From Lewinellaceae bacterium (GTDB lineage Bacteria > Bacteroidota > Bacteroidia > Chitinophagales > Saprospiraceae), in NCBI GenBank assembly GCA_016716135.1, contig JADJWX010000013.1:186001-250000 (forward strand): 64,000 nucleotides of DNA, read 5' to 3'. Positions 54,044 through 63,900 of this stretch are shown here, one piece after another. Numbering within the stretch: the first letter of the stretch is position 1; each line of letters opens with the position of its first letter. The position numbers and the translations under genes are program-made. The notes below the pieces were generated by a model. The model was given only the letters and a program-made list of their open reading frames with translations. It had not been told where the DNA came from and made no database searches.

Positions 54044-54143
54044 ATAACTGTGTCATTTGGATAAATAACTGTGCAGGAATCCCGGCCTGGCTATTGGACG
54101 CCGGGGGCATTTGCACGGTTATGGACTCAATCCGCACAGTTAT
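54044..54143. promoter_or_regulatory. probable LytTR operator: two pairs of 9-bp sites
   Basis: ATAACTGTG occurs at 54044 and 54065, exactly 21 bases apart. Its inverse, CACGGTTAT and CACAGTTAT, occurs at 54114 and 54135, again 21 bases apart. The sequence ACAGTTATG agrees with the LytTR half-site consensus [TA][AC][CA]GTTN[AG][TG] in 8 of 9 places. The 12-base gap gives a 21-base period, as in known LytTR operators. A further TTAACTGTA lies at 54147. It stands just upstream of the sensor kinase/LytTR operon, so autoregulation is likely. The rest of 53755-54168 shows no gene. Confidence 0.7.
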
Positions 54144-54168
54144 GAATTAACTGTATTTTGTTGGGGCA

Positions 54169-57100
54169 ATGCCCGTACCTTTTACCAGAAAATTTAGCCT
54201 GATGCGCTTTGCCTGGACGATTTTTCTGAGCCTCTTTTTCAATATGCTGGTTGCACAAATGCCGGCATACCTGCATTACACGGTGCAGGACGGATTGCCC
54301 AGCAACCTGGTTTACTGTGGCCTGCAAGACCGGCGTGGCCTCCTTTGGTTTGGTACCGACAAGGGCCTGGCCTGTTTTGACGGCATCCGCTTCCGCACCT
54401 ACAGTATGGCCGATGGCCTCCCGGACCCGGAAGTGTTGTTTATGCGCGAAGATTCTAAAGGGCGCCTGTGGTTATTTTGTTTCCGGAAAAAACCCTGTTA
54501 CATGCTGAACGGCAAGATTGTCACCGAAAAAGACGACCCCGTTCTGGCCGACATGGAGTTTGAAACAGGGCAATCAGAGCTGTCCGAACTGCCGGAGTCC
54601 GGCGTATGGCTGACCGGAAGCAGCGAGCGGGCATATAACATAAGCCCCGATACCATCCGGGCAGTCGATTTTCCGGAGCAGGTTGTCGGCTTTCGGAAAA
54701 TGGGCAACACGACCTTTATCCTGGGCCGCATGGGAATCATGTACTACACCCCGGACGGAAAAATTGAATCGGCCTACCGCACAAATTCCAAGGCATTTGG
54801 TCATCCCTCCTACACCGTTTCCGGAAACCGGCTATTATTTGTGTATCAAAGCCTGTCGATCCTGTTGGAGTGGACGGGCAGCCGGCTTCGTGTCGTCGAT
54901 GAAGTGAAGCAACCTACCGGGCAGGCCTATACCGACAGCAAGGGCCGGTTCTGGATTTGCTCGCCCATGAGTGGCGCCGTGCTTTTTGACAACGCTTCAG
55001 GCGACCTGAGCAACCCGGTCGTGTATTTGCCCGATAAAAAGGTGATCCGGGTTTTTGAAGACGCCGAGAAAAACCTGTGGTTTTGTACCGTAAACGAAGG
55101 CCTCTATGTCCTCCCACAGAATACGGCAATAAACTACCGCGACGAGGCCGGCTTTCCGTCCAAAAATATCCGCAGCATTGCCCGGGCGGATAATGGCGAT
55201 ATCCTGATCGGCGATGACGCCGGCCATTTTCATATTTTGAGAAACAGCAAAAAACTGCGCTCGTTTTCTGTTGGCTCAGATGATGGCTATAATCTGATTC
55301 GGCAAATTATTCCGATGGGTGCAGGGGCTTTTTATGCCGCTACCGACGAGGGGCTCTATCTTGTTGATCAAAATTACACCCGTATACGCAGCTCCGATTT
55401 GCCGACCAGCCTGAAATCCATGTGCCAGGTGGGCGACTCTTTGTGGGTTGGCACGGCAACCGCACTCATGTTCCATAACCTGAAAACGGGGGTTTCCGGT
55501 GTGCATATCCACAAACGCTTTACTGCGGTGACAGCCGATGCCAAAAAATATATCTGGGCAGGGAGCATCGACGGCTTGTATTCGAGCCGGGACAGTTTTC
55601 AGATAAACTGGGGCGACCGTTTTCCCATCCTTAAAAAACGCATTGTTGCCCTGAAGCCCAATGGCGCCGGAAAACTCTGGGTGGTTACCCCGGAGCATGG
55701 CCTTTTATCGGTCGATATCCGTGGCGGCAGGGTGTTGGCCGTCGATGTGGTGAACAAACAACAACAACTGAAAACGCCGATCAACAATATTCAATCTATT
55801 TATGTGGAGGAAAACGGAACCGTTTGGATGGCAACCAACCGCGGTGTTTTTGGCCTGGACAAAAAGGGAACGCTGACGCACTTTTCAACTTTTGACGGCC
55901 TGGCCGACGACGACGTGAACGCCGTGCTCGTACACCACGATACGCTGTGGGCCTGTACCGTGTCGGGGTTGACCTGCATGCCATTGAAAGCAGGTTTAGA
56001 GTCCGGGCAATTTCAGACGCTTATCGTTAACCTCCGGTATCAACAGCAAAACAACCCCTTCGAAATCCACCTGCTGGATTCGATCATCCCCCAAAAAATG
56101 ATCCGGCTGGAACCGGATGTTTCCAACCTCGCCCTCGACCTGACCGGGCTCGATTTCAAATGCCGGGGGAACCTGAGTTTTCAAATTGTGCAGACCAAAC
56201 TCCTGCTGCCCGTTTGCTGGTGGACATTCGACAACCTGATCAGTTGGGTGGGCAGTGGATTTAAAGGGAAAAGCGACACTACCCGGGAGGCAGGCGGAAC
56301 TTACAACCTGGGGGCTTTTTTGCCATCCGGCAAATACCGGTTCACGGTAACGGCCATGCGGGTATCGGGTGTTGCCAGCCAAATGCCGGATACCTGGACG
56401 GTGCTCAAACTACCCTATTGGTACCAGGTCGTTTGGTTGCAACTTCTGATCTGGGCATTGGTAGTTTATGGCCTTTGGCGCGTTTATCGCGGGCGAATGG
56501 CTTACCGGGAAATACAGGCAACAGCCTCCGGCTTGCAACTCCAGGCACTCCAGGCTCAAATGAACCCGCATTTTATTGGGAACGCCATCAATGCCATCCA
56601 ACAATTTTTACACCCGCCCAACCCGGAAAAAACAAGCGAATACATCGCCATTTTTATGCGCCTGCTGCGCCGTACCATGGACTTTTCCGAACGGAGTTTT
56701 ATTACCTTCGATGAAGAGCTGGACTATATTGAAGAATACCTCCAACTCACCCAACTTCGGTTTGAAGACCGTTTCCGGTACACGATAACCGGCGCCGAAA
56801 ATATACCTCCCGACATGCCGATACCTTCCATGCTCATCCAACCGGTGCTCGAAAATGCAACCTTGCACGGCATTGCCCCGGCGGGTCCGGCCGTACTGCA
56901 AATTGCTTTTAAAATTGAACACGACTTTTTTGAGTGCACCCTGACCGATAACGGCCTGGGATTCAAAGAAACCCAACGGCTCAAGCGCCTGAACAATGTG
57001 GAACGCGATTCCAAAGGGCTGGCTATCTTGCAAAAAAAAATAAACACCCTCAACCGGCTGTACGATCTGGGCCTCGAAATGGAAATGCAGGATTTATCGG

Positions 57101-57207
57101 AAACAGATCACTCCCGCGATACGGGAACCCGTGTTTCGCTCCGTTTTTGTCTGAGTAAACTATGGAAAGTAAAGCAACAACTGCCGCAAACCACCTCCGC
57201 GGACTAA
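54169..57207 (+). CDS. sensor histidine kinase of LytS type with extracytoplasmic beta-propeller
   Basis: 1012 residues; a start at 54202 (MRFAWTIFLSLFFNMLVAQ) fits the signal peptide equally well and leaves a short leader. The periplasmic part (about 30-740) has two-component-propeller blades with phrases such as QDGLPSNLVYCGLQDRRGLL, DKGLACFDGIRFRTYSMADG and ENGTVWMATNRGVFGLDKKG. One membrane helix follows (VVWLQLLIWALVVYGLWRVY, about 755-775). The His_kinase domain carries the phospho-acceptor in QAQMNPHFIGNAINAI (His about 801). The ATPase domain has ENATLHG and DNGLGF. It probably senses a surface signal and phosphorylates the LytTR regulator encoded in overlap downstream. Confidence 0.9.
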   Translation: MPVPFTRKFSLMRFAWTIFLSLFFNMLVAQMPAYLHYTVQDGLPSNLVYCGLQDRRGLLWFGTDKGLACFDGIRFRTYSMADGLPDPEVLFMREDSKGRLWLFCFRKKPCYMLNGKIVTEKDDPVLADMEFETGQSELSELPESGVWLTGSSERAYNISPDTIRAVDFPEQVVGFRKMGNTTFILGRMGIMYYTPDGKIESAYRTNSKAFGHPSYTVSGNRLLFVYQSLSILLEWTGSRLRVVDEVKQPTGQAYTDSKGRFWICSPMSGAVLFDNASGDLSNPVVYLPDKKVIRVFEDAEKNLWFCTVNEGLYVLPQNTAINYRDEAGFPSKNIRSIARADNGDILIGDDAGHFHILRNSKKLRSFSVGSDDGYNLIRQIIPMGAGAFYAATDEGLYLVDQNYTRIRSSDLPTSLKSMCQVGDSLWVGTATALMFHNLKTGVSGVHIHKRFTAVTADAKKYIWAGSIDGLYSSRDSFQINWGDRFPILKKRIVALKPNGAGKLWVVTPEHGLLSVDIRGGRVLAVDVVNKQQQLKTPINNIQSIYVEENGTVWMATNRGVFGLDKKGTLTHFSTFDGLADDDVNAVLVHHDTLWACTVSGLTCMPLKAGLESGQFQTLIVNLRYQQQNNPFEIHLLDSIIPQKMIRLEPDVSNLALDLTGLDFKCRGNLSFQIVQTKLLLPVCWWTFDNLISWVGSGFKGKSDTTREAGGTYNLGAFLPSGKYRFTVTAMRVSGVASQMPDTWTVLKLPYWYQVVWLQLLIWALVVYGLWRVYRGRMAYREIQATASGLQLQALQAQMNPHFIGNAINAIQQFLHPPNPEKTSEYIAIFMRLLRRTMDFSERSFITFDEELDYIEEYLQLTQLRFEDRFRYTITGAENIPPDMPIPSMLIQPVLENATLHGIAPAGPAVLQIAFKIEHDFFECTLTDNGLGFKETQRLKRLNNVERDSKGLAILQKKINTLNRLYDLGLEMEMQDLSETDHSRDTGTRVSLRFCLSKLWKVKQQLPQTTSAD

Positions 57208-57956
57208 CCCTGCGCGCACTACTTGTCGACGACGAAATGGGCGCAATCAATGCCCTGCGCAACATGCTGCAGGAATACTGCCCGCAAGTGGAAATCTGCG
57301 GAATTGCCTCCTCTGTGCAGGAAGCCGTATCGGCCGCAGCAGCAATTCAACCGGATGTGGTTTTTCTGGACATTCAAATGCCGCCATTGGGTAGCGGCTT
57401 CGATTTTTTGCAGCAATTCCCCGAACCCGGTTTCGGCGTTATTTTCACCACGGCTTACCCAAAATATGCCATCCAGGCAATTAACACCATTCAACCCTGG
57501 GCCTACCTGGTCAAACCCTATAGCGTCTCCGAACTGAAAAAAGCGGTTGCCGTAGCAGCGGATAAGGTTTATGAAAAAAACAAACGCGAGGGGCAGGCCA
57601 AAAGCCTGATCATTCAGGATAGCCGCAAAGGCACCGTAGTGATCCGGCTGGACCACATCGTTTTTTGCAGGGCAGCCGGGAGTTTCACGGAAATTCATGT
57701 GTTTCGCGCCGGAAAGGTGGAAAAAATCACCACTTCACGCAATCTCGGCGAGTACGACAACGAACTGGCAGATCCGCGGTTTTGCCGCACCCACCACAGC
57801 TACCTCGTCAACCTCAACTACGTCCAGCGCTTTGAGCGTACCGGCCGCAACGGCATCGTACACCTCAACCCGCCCGGCTACCTGGCCCGGGTTTCGGTAG
57901 CCAAGATGGACGAGTTTATCAGCGCCCTGGAACACTTTTCCCAACTTGCCGGTTGA
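57162..57956 (+). CDS. LytTR-family response regulator
   Basis: 264 residues. The receiver domain covers about 18-140: ALLVDDEMGAIN with the acidic pocket, VVFLDIQMPP with the phospho-acceptor Asp (residue 70), FTTAYPKYAIQAINT and YLVKPYSVSELKKAV with the conserved Lys. The LytTR DNA-binding domain covers about 165-260 (DHIVFCRAAGSFTEIHVF, RTHHSYLVNLNYVQRFER). The gene overlaps the kinase gene by 46 bases and so is translationally coupled. Its likely target is the operator just before the kinase gene. Confidence 0.92.
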   Translation: MESKATTAANHLRGLTLRALLVDDEMGAINALRNMLQEYCPQVEICGIASSVQEAVSAAAAIQPDVVFLDIQMPPLGSGFDFLQQFPEPGFGVIFTTAYPKYAIQAINTIQPWAYLVKPYSVSELKKAVAVAADKVYEKNKREGQAKSLIIQDSRKGTVVIRLDHIVFCRAAGSFTEIHVFRAGKVEKITTSRNLGEYDNELADPRFCRTHHSYLVNLNYVQRFERTGRNGIVHLNPPGYLARVSVAKMDEFISALEHFSQLAG

Positions 57957-57971
57957 ACCGGACGACATTTT

Positions 57972-60900
57972 TTACCTGTACAAGGTCACATCCCCGGCAT
58001 ACACCTCCACCGCGCCGTCTACAAACCGGATCACAGCCTGCCAGATAAATACGGCCGGGTTCATGTCCTGCCCCCGGTAACGGCCGTCCCAGCCTTCGTT
58101 TTCGTCATTGGGTTGGAAATTTTCGTTCAGGAACAACTGGTTGCCCCAACGGTCAAATATGCGCAGGGTCTGAATTTCTGCCACCCCACGGCCAAACAGC
58201 AGAAAACGATCGTTTTCCCCATCGCCATTCGGCGAAAAGATCGTCGGCGCGTACAAGTTCCGGCGGCGGTCTACCTGTACCACCACATCGGCCTCGGCGG
58301 TGCAGCCGTTCTGGTCGGTAATCTGTAGCCGGTAAATCGTTGGCCGGAACGGCCGCGCCCAGGGGGTCGGGCAATCGGTACAGGAAAGTCCGTCGGCAGG
58401 CGTCCAAAGCCAACTGGCCACCTGGCTGTACGGCATGTTCAGTTCGGGTTCCAATTGCAGGGAGTCGCCCAGTTCAAGCACCGGACCAACACTCAACGTT
58501 ACTTCCGGAACGAATGGCGGTAAAATCGCTACCTCAACCGCAGCAGCGCAGTTGTAGGCATCCTGCACAACCAGGGTGTACGCGCCGGGTGCCAGCCCGC
58601 TGAAATTTGGCGAAGGTTGAAACTGCAAACCGCCATCTCTGGAATAGCTGAACGGGGCAACGCCGCCTGAAACAGGGCCAATGGCAATGCTGCCTGTCGC
58701 CTGGTGGCAATCCGGCTGGATAAGCTCCGGCGTGAATACCGGCGGCGGTACCTCGGTGACCGTAACCATATCGGTGGCGGTGCAGCCATTGCCGGTATTC
58801 GTTACGGTGAGCAAGTAGGCGCCGGCGCTGTTTACCACCGGATTTGCGCTGTCGGCGCCGCTCAAAATATTCCCGCCACTCGTTGCCGCCCAGGTAAATG
58901 TTAGGGCGGTGGCTGTAGTGCTGCTGCCTTGCAGGGTTGTTTCCGTATGGTTACAATGCAATTCGTCACCCGGTCCGGCATCTGCGTTTGGCGCAGCCAA
59001 ATCCTCCGAAACGGTAACCGTAGCCGTGCTGCTGCACCCGTTCTGTTGATTTTGTATGGTTAAAACATAAACGCCGGCAGCCTGAACCATTGGCGTCAAA
59101 CTGTTTTGCCCGCTGCTGAACTGGCCGTTGGCCGTTGTCCAGTTGAAGGAATAACCGGGCCCGCTGCTCGAAGCGCCGGCATCCAAAACCACCGTGTCGC
59201 GCAGGCAGGTGCGTACCAGTGGCTGAGCAATCAACACAACCGGTAGTGTGGTATTTTCCAATACGGTTACCGACGCGCTGGCCGTACAACCGTTGGCTGC
59301 GTCTGTTACAAGGAGTGTGTAGGTAGCCGCCTGGAGTACAATTGGGCCGGGACTGTTTGCGCCGCTGCTGATTTGGCCGCCCGTCCAGTTATACGTCAGC
59401 GGCCCCTGGCCGGAAGAGGCCGCGCCGTTGAGCACAACCTGCGGGCTGGCGCAGGTGAGTGTGGGCGCCGGCCCGGCATCGGCCACCGGCGGCGTGATGT
59501 TTTGGTTGACCGGCACGGAGGCACTTGCCGTACAGCCGTTTTGCAGGTTTTGCACAGTTAGCACATAATTGCCCGGCGCGCCGACCATTGGCGTCAAACT
59601 GTTTTGTCCCGAGATTAATTGGCCGTCAACGGTTGTCCAAACACTCGAAAAACCGGTAGCCGGTTGGCTGACAGTACCGCTCAGGCTCGCCGTCGGGTTG
59701 GCGCAGGTGAGTGTTTGGGGTGTGGCGATCGAAAGCACAGGCGGCGCTTTATCGGCAACTACCGCTACCGTGGCCGTGGCGGTACAGCCGTTGGTTTGGT
59801 TGGTAACCCGGAGGGTGTATGTTCCTGGTTGACTGATGACGGGGGTTGGCGTTGTGCCGCCGGAAACAATTGCACCGCCTGTTGTTTGCCAAAAGTAGCT
59901 GAAGCTGGCGCCGGTTGGACTTCCGGAAAGCGCGATGGATTGCACGGTGCAGGTTAGCACATTCGGGGCGGCAATTTGCACGGCGGGTGGGGTAATGTTT
60001 TGCCCGACTGTGCTTGTTGCGGTTGCTGTGCAGCCGTTTGTCAGGTTGGTGATCGTGAGGGTGTATACGCCGGGCGCGTTTACCAGCGGACTCAGCGTAT
60101 TTGCCCCGGAAACGATATTGCCCCCGGGCGCTGCCGTCCAGTTGTGCGTGAAATTGGCGCCGACGCTGCCATTCCCCTGGAGGTTCAGTTGGGTGACCGC
60201 ACAGGTGAGCGAGCCCGGGTTGCCGGCGGTAGCCATCGGTGCGGTGGCGTCGTTGGCCACTACCACGGAGTCGGTAGCTGTGCAACCATTCACCGGATCG
60301 GTGACCAGCAAAATGTACGTGCCGGCTGCGTCGATGGTCGGATTGAGTGTTGTGCTGCCGGAAACGATATTGCCACCGTTGGCTGCCGTCCAGTTGAAGG
60401 TGGCGCCGCCGCCTGCCATGCCGTTGCCACTGAGTTTTAACGAATTGAGTGAGCAACTCAGGGTGGCGTCGGGCCCGGCGTTTGCTGTGGGGGTTGTTGT
60501 ATTTTGAAGGACGGAAACAACACTGGTGTTGGTGCAGCCGTTGCCGGTATTGGTCACCAGCAGTTGATAGTCGCCCGGTTGGTCAACAAGGGGCGAAGCG
60601 GTATTTTCTCCGGAAACAATATTGCCGTTGGCACTGGTCCACAAAATGGAAATGCCGGGGCCGGATTCTGTAGTTCCCAGCAATACGGCATGCGGTTGAA
60701 TGCAGGTCAGGGTGGAAGAGAGGCCGGCATCCGCCTGGGGAATGGCAATATCTTCCAAAACGCTTGTCAAAAACGTGCCGGTGCAGCCGTTGACCGTGTC
60801 GGTAACCAGGAGCGTGTACGTCCCCGGCGCGTCGACAACCGGCGTTGCGCTGTTTTGCCCTGAAACAAACTGACCGTCGGCGGTGCTCCAGGCATAACTG

Positions 60901-63900
60901 AAATTCGGGTTGCCGCCGAGGGCATTCATCGTGCTGCTTGTCTGAACGCAGGTCAGCATTTCAGGTGTGGGGATATTGACGTTGGGAGGAATCTGGTTGG
61001 CATCTACGAATACCGTGTCGGTCGAAACACAGCCGTTTTGGCTGTTTATTACGGTTAAAACATATACTCCGGGCAGGGTGGTGCTGACGGTTATGCTGTC
61101 GGGGTTGCCGCCAAATCCGCCGCCTGTCGTTTCCCAGGAATACTGGAATACCGGATCAGCCTGCCCATTGTTTGCCGACAGGCTGAAAACGGCGGCCGTA
61201 CAAGTGAGCAGGCCGTCGGGGCCGGCATCGGCGGGCGGAAGCGCGGTGTCTTCCAGCACGGTAAGTTCCGTTGTCGCCGTACAGCCGTTGGAAAGGTTGG
61301 TGACGGTAAGCGCATAGGTGCCGGGGGCATCTACGGTGGGATTGGGGCTGTTTTGCCCGCCGGTGAAATTGCCGTCGGCCGTCGACCAGCTAAACCCGAA
61401 ACCGGGACCGGCAGACGATCCTGCTGTGTTCAGTGTTTGCGTTGGGTTATTGCAGTCGATTGGGCCGGGCGCCGCAGCCAAGGCCACTGGCGTACCGGCT
61501 TCGAGGGCCACCGTCGTCGATATCGTCGCGGTGCAACCGGTCAGCAGGTTGGTTGCTGTGAGGGTATAGGTGCCCGGCGCATTGATCTCCGGGCTAAGGG
61601 TTGTGTTTCCGGAAACGATGTTGCCGCCGGTTCCGGCAGTCCACAGGTACTCAAAATCGGTTCCGGGGCCGTTGTTTTGTGCCAACAGGATCAGGCTCGG
61701 ATTGGCGCAGGTGAGCGTGTCCGGCGCCTCGATGGTCAGGCCTGGGGCTGCGGTGTTTTCCTGCACCTCGATATCGTCGGTGGCGGTACAGCCGTTTGCC
61801 GGGTTGGTAAGCAGGAGCTGGTATGTTCCTGTGGTCGCCACGGTGGGTGTGGGGCTGTCTCCGCCGCCGGTGATCTGGCCGTTCGCTGTCGTCCAGGCAT
61901 ACATTAAGCCGGGGAGTGTGCTGGAGCCGTTGGTGTTCAGCACGACCAGGGTATCGGCGCAGGTGAGCGTGTCCGGCGCATTGGCTACCGCCACCAACGC
62001 GTCGGCATCGGCAACGACAAGCACCGCGCTGTCGGCCTGGCAACCGGTGCTGCTGTTCGTGACCAGCAGGGTGTAGGTGCCCGGGGCATTGACGCCGGGG
62101 TTGAGCGTGGTGTCGCCGGAAACGATATTTCCGCCGTTTCCGGCGGTCCACTGGTAGCTGAAGTTGGAGCCCGAGGAGGAGCCTGCTCCCGAAAGCGTGA
62201 TCGCCGGACTTTGGCAGGTGATGGTATCGGGTGTCAGAATGGCCACAAGGGGGGGCATCGTGTCGATACCGACCAGGATGGTGTCGGAGCCCAGGCAAAA
62301 ATTGGTGGTATCCAGGGCACTGAGTATGTACATTCCGGGCGAAAGGATGTTGATGGACAACTGACTGGAATCGCCGGCAAGGGCGCCCCCTGTCCCGGGA
62401 ATCCATTCGGTGCTGACATTGGTTGTGTTCACGCTACCGGAGAGGAGCAGCGTGTCGGTAGCGCAGGTGAAAATACCCGGTGGCTGGATGGTTACCTCCG
62501 GCAAAATATTGTTGGCAATAATGACCAGCGTGTCGGCAGCAGTGCAGCCGTTACTGGTATTGGTTACGGTGAGCACATAAGTGCCCGGCGCATCGGCAGT
62601 GGCGCTCACGGTATTGGCGCCGGCGGTAATGTTGCCGCCGTTGAAGGCCGTCCAGGCGTATGCGATGTTGTTGCCGGTACTGGAACCTGCGCCGTCGAGC
62701 GTGGCGGTGGCGGTGGCACAGTTGAACACCGAAACATCGGCGGCAGCTGCTGCGGTTGGCGGATTCGTAGCGGCAATGACGGTTGCCGTGGCTTCGGCGG
62801 TACAGCCGGTCATGGTGTTGGTGACGAGCAGGGTGTAATCGCCGGGTTGATCGACGGTGGCTGTCGGGCCTGTGGTGCCGGACGTGAAATTGCCTCCCGG
62901 GCCGGCCGTCCATTGGTAACTGGAAAAGGCCGACTGGCTGGAGTGGCCGATCAGCAACGAGGTGGATGAGCCGCAGCCGATCGGGTTGGGCTGGTCGATC
63001 CAGGCAAACAAGGGATTTGGGCTTTCAATAACCGACACCGAGGCCGTTTTGGTGCATTCGGTCACGCCGTTGTTGTAGGTCACGGTGAGAGTGTACGTTC
63101 CGGCGGCGTTCACTACCGGGTTCAGCGTTGTTTCACCGGAAATAATATTGCCGTTGGCGGTTTCCCAAAGGTAGCTGATATCCTGGCCGGTACTGGAGCC
63201 GACGCCGCTCAGCGTAAGGGTTGCGCCTTCACAGGGAATCGTGCTGATGGCCGGGCTGGCGGTGGCTTGTATGTTTATGATATGTACGCGCACAGTGTCG
63301 GTAACCACGCAAATCGGCGAGAAAACGATGTCGTCCAGGGCAAAATCATTGCCGCCCAGCACAGTGTTTTGGTTTACAATGCAAATCGTTGCGGAGGAGT
63401 TGGCGCCGCTGTTCCAGGTGGTGTAAAAATTGGCCCAGGTACAGGTACTGGCAGGGGCGCCGAAAATCGGCCCGATCGTGCTGCCGTTTATGGAAAATTG
63501 GAGCAAGGCGGGTGATGAACTTACCAGGGTGGTCACCCAGGCCGAAAAAGCGTAATCGGTGTTGGGCATAACCGGCACGGTTTGACACCATACGTTCAGA
63601 TTCGGGGCGCCGGCGCCGTTCACCGCCATCATGTTGCCGCTGCCGGAGGTGTGGTCGGTGCAAGGGGCAAAGTTGGTGTGTGCCGTTTGCGGATTGGGCA
63701 GCACATCGTATACGCCTTCCGGCCAAAGATCGCCCGGGCTGTACAGGTATTCACTCCAGAAATCGCTGTTCCCGCTTTCAAAGTCGCCGTTCTGGATCAG
63801 GTTGTTGCCCAGGTCGACGCCGCGCACTTTCAACACATAAGTTGCATTTTGCGTGGTGAGTACGGTCGGTGTCAGCGTTTGCGTGCCGGCCAGCCCGGTG

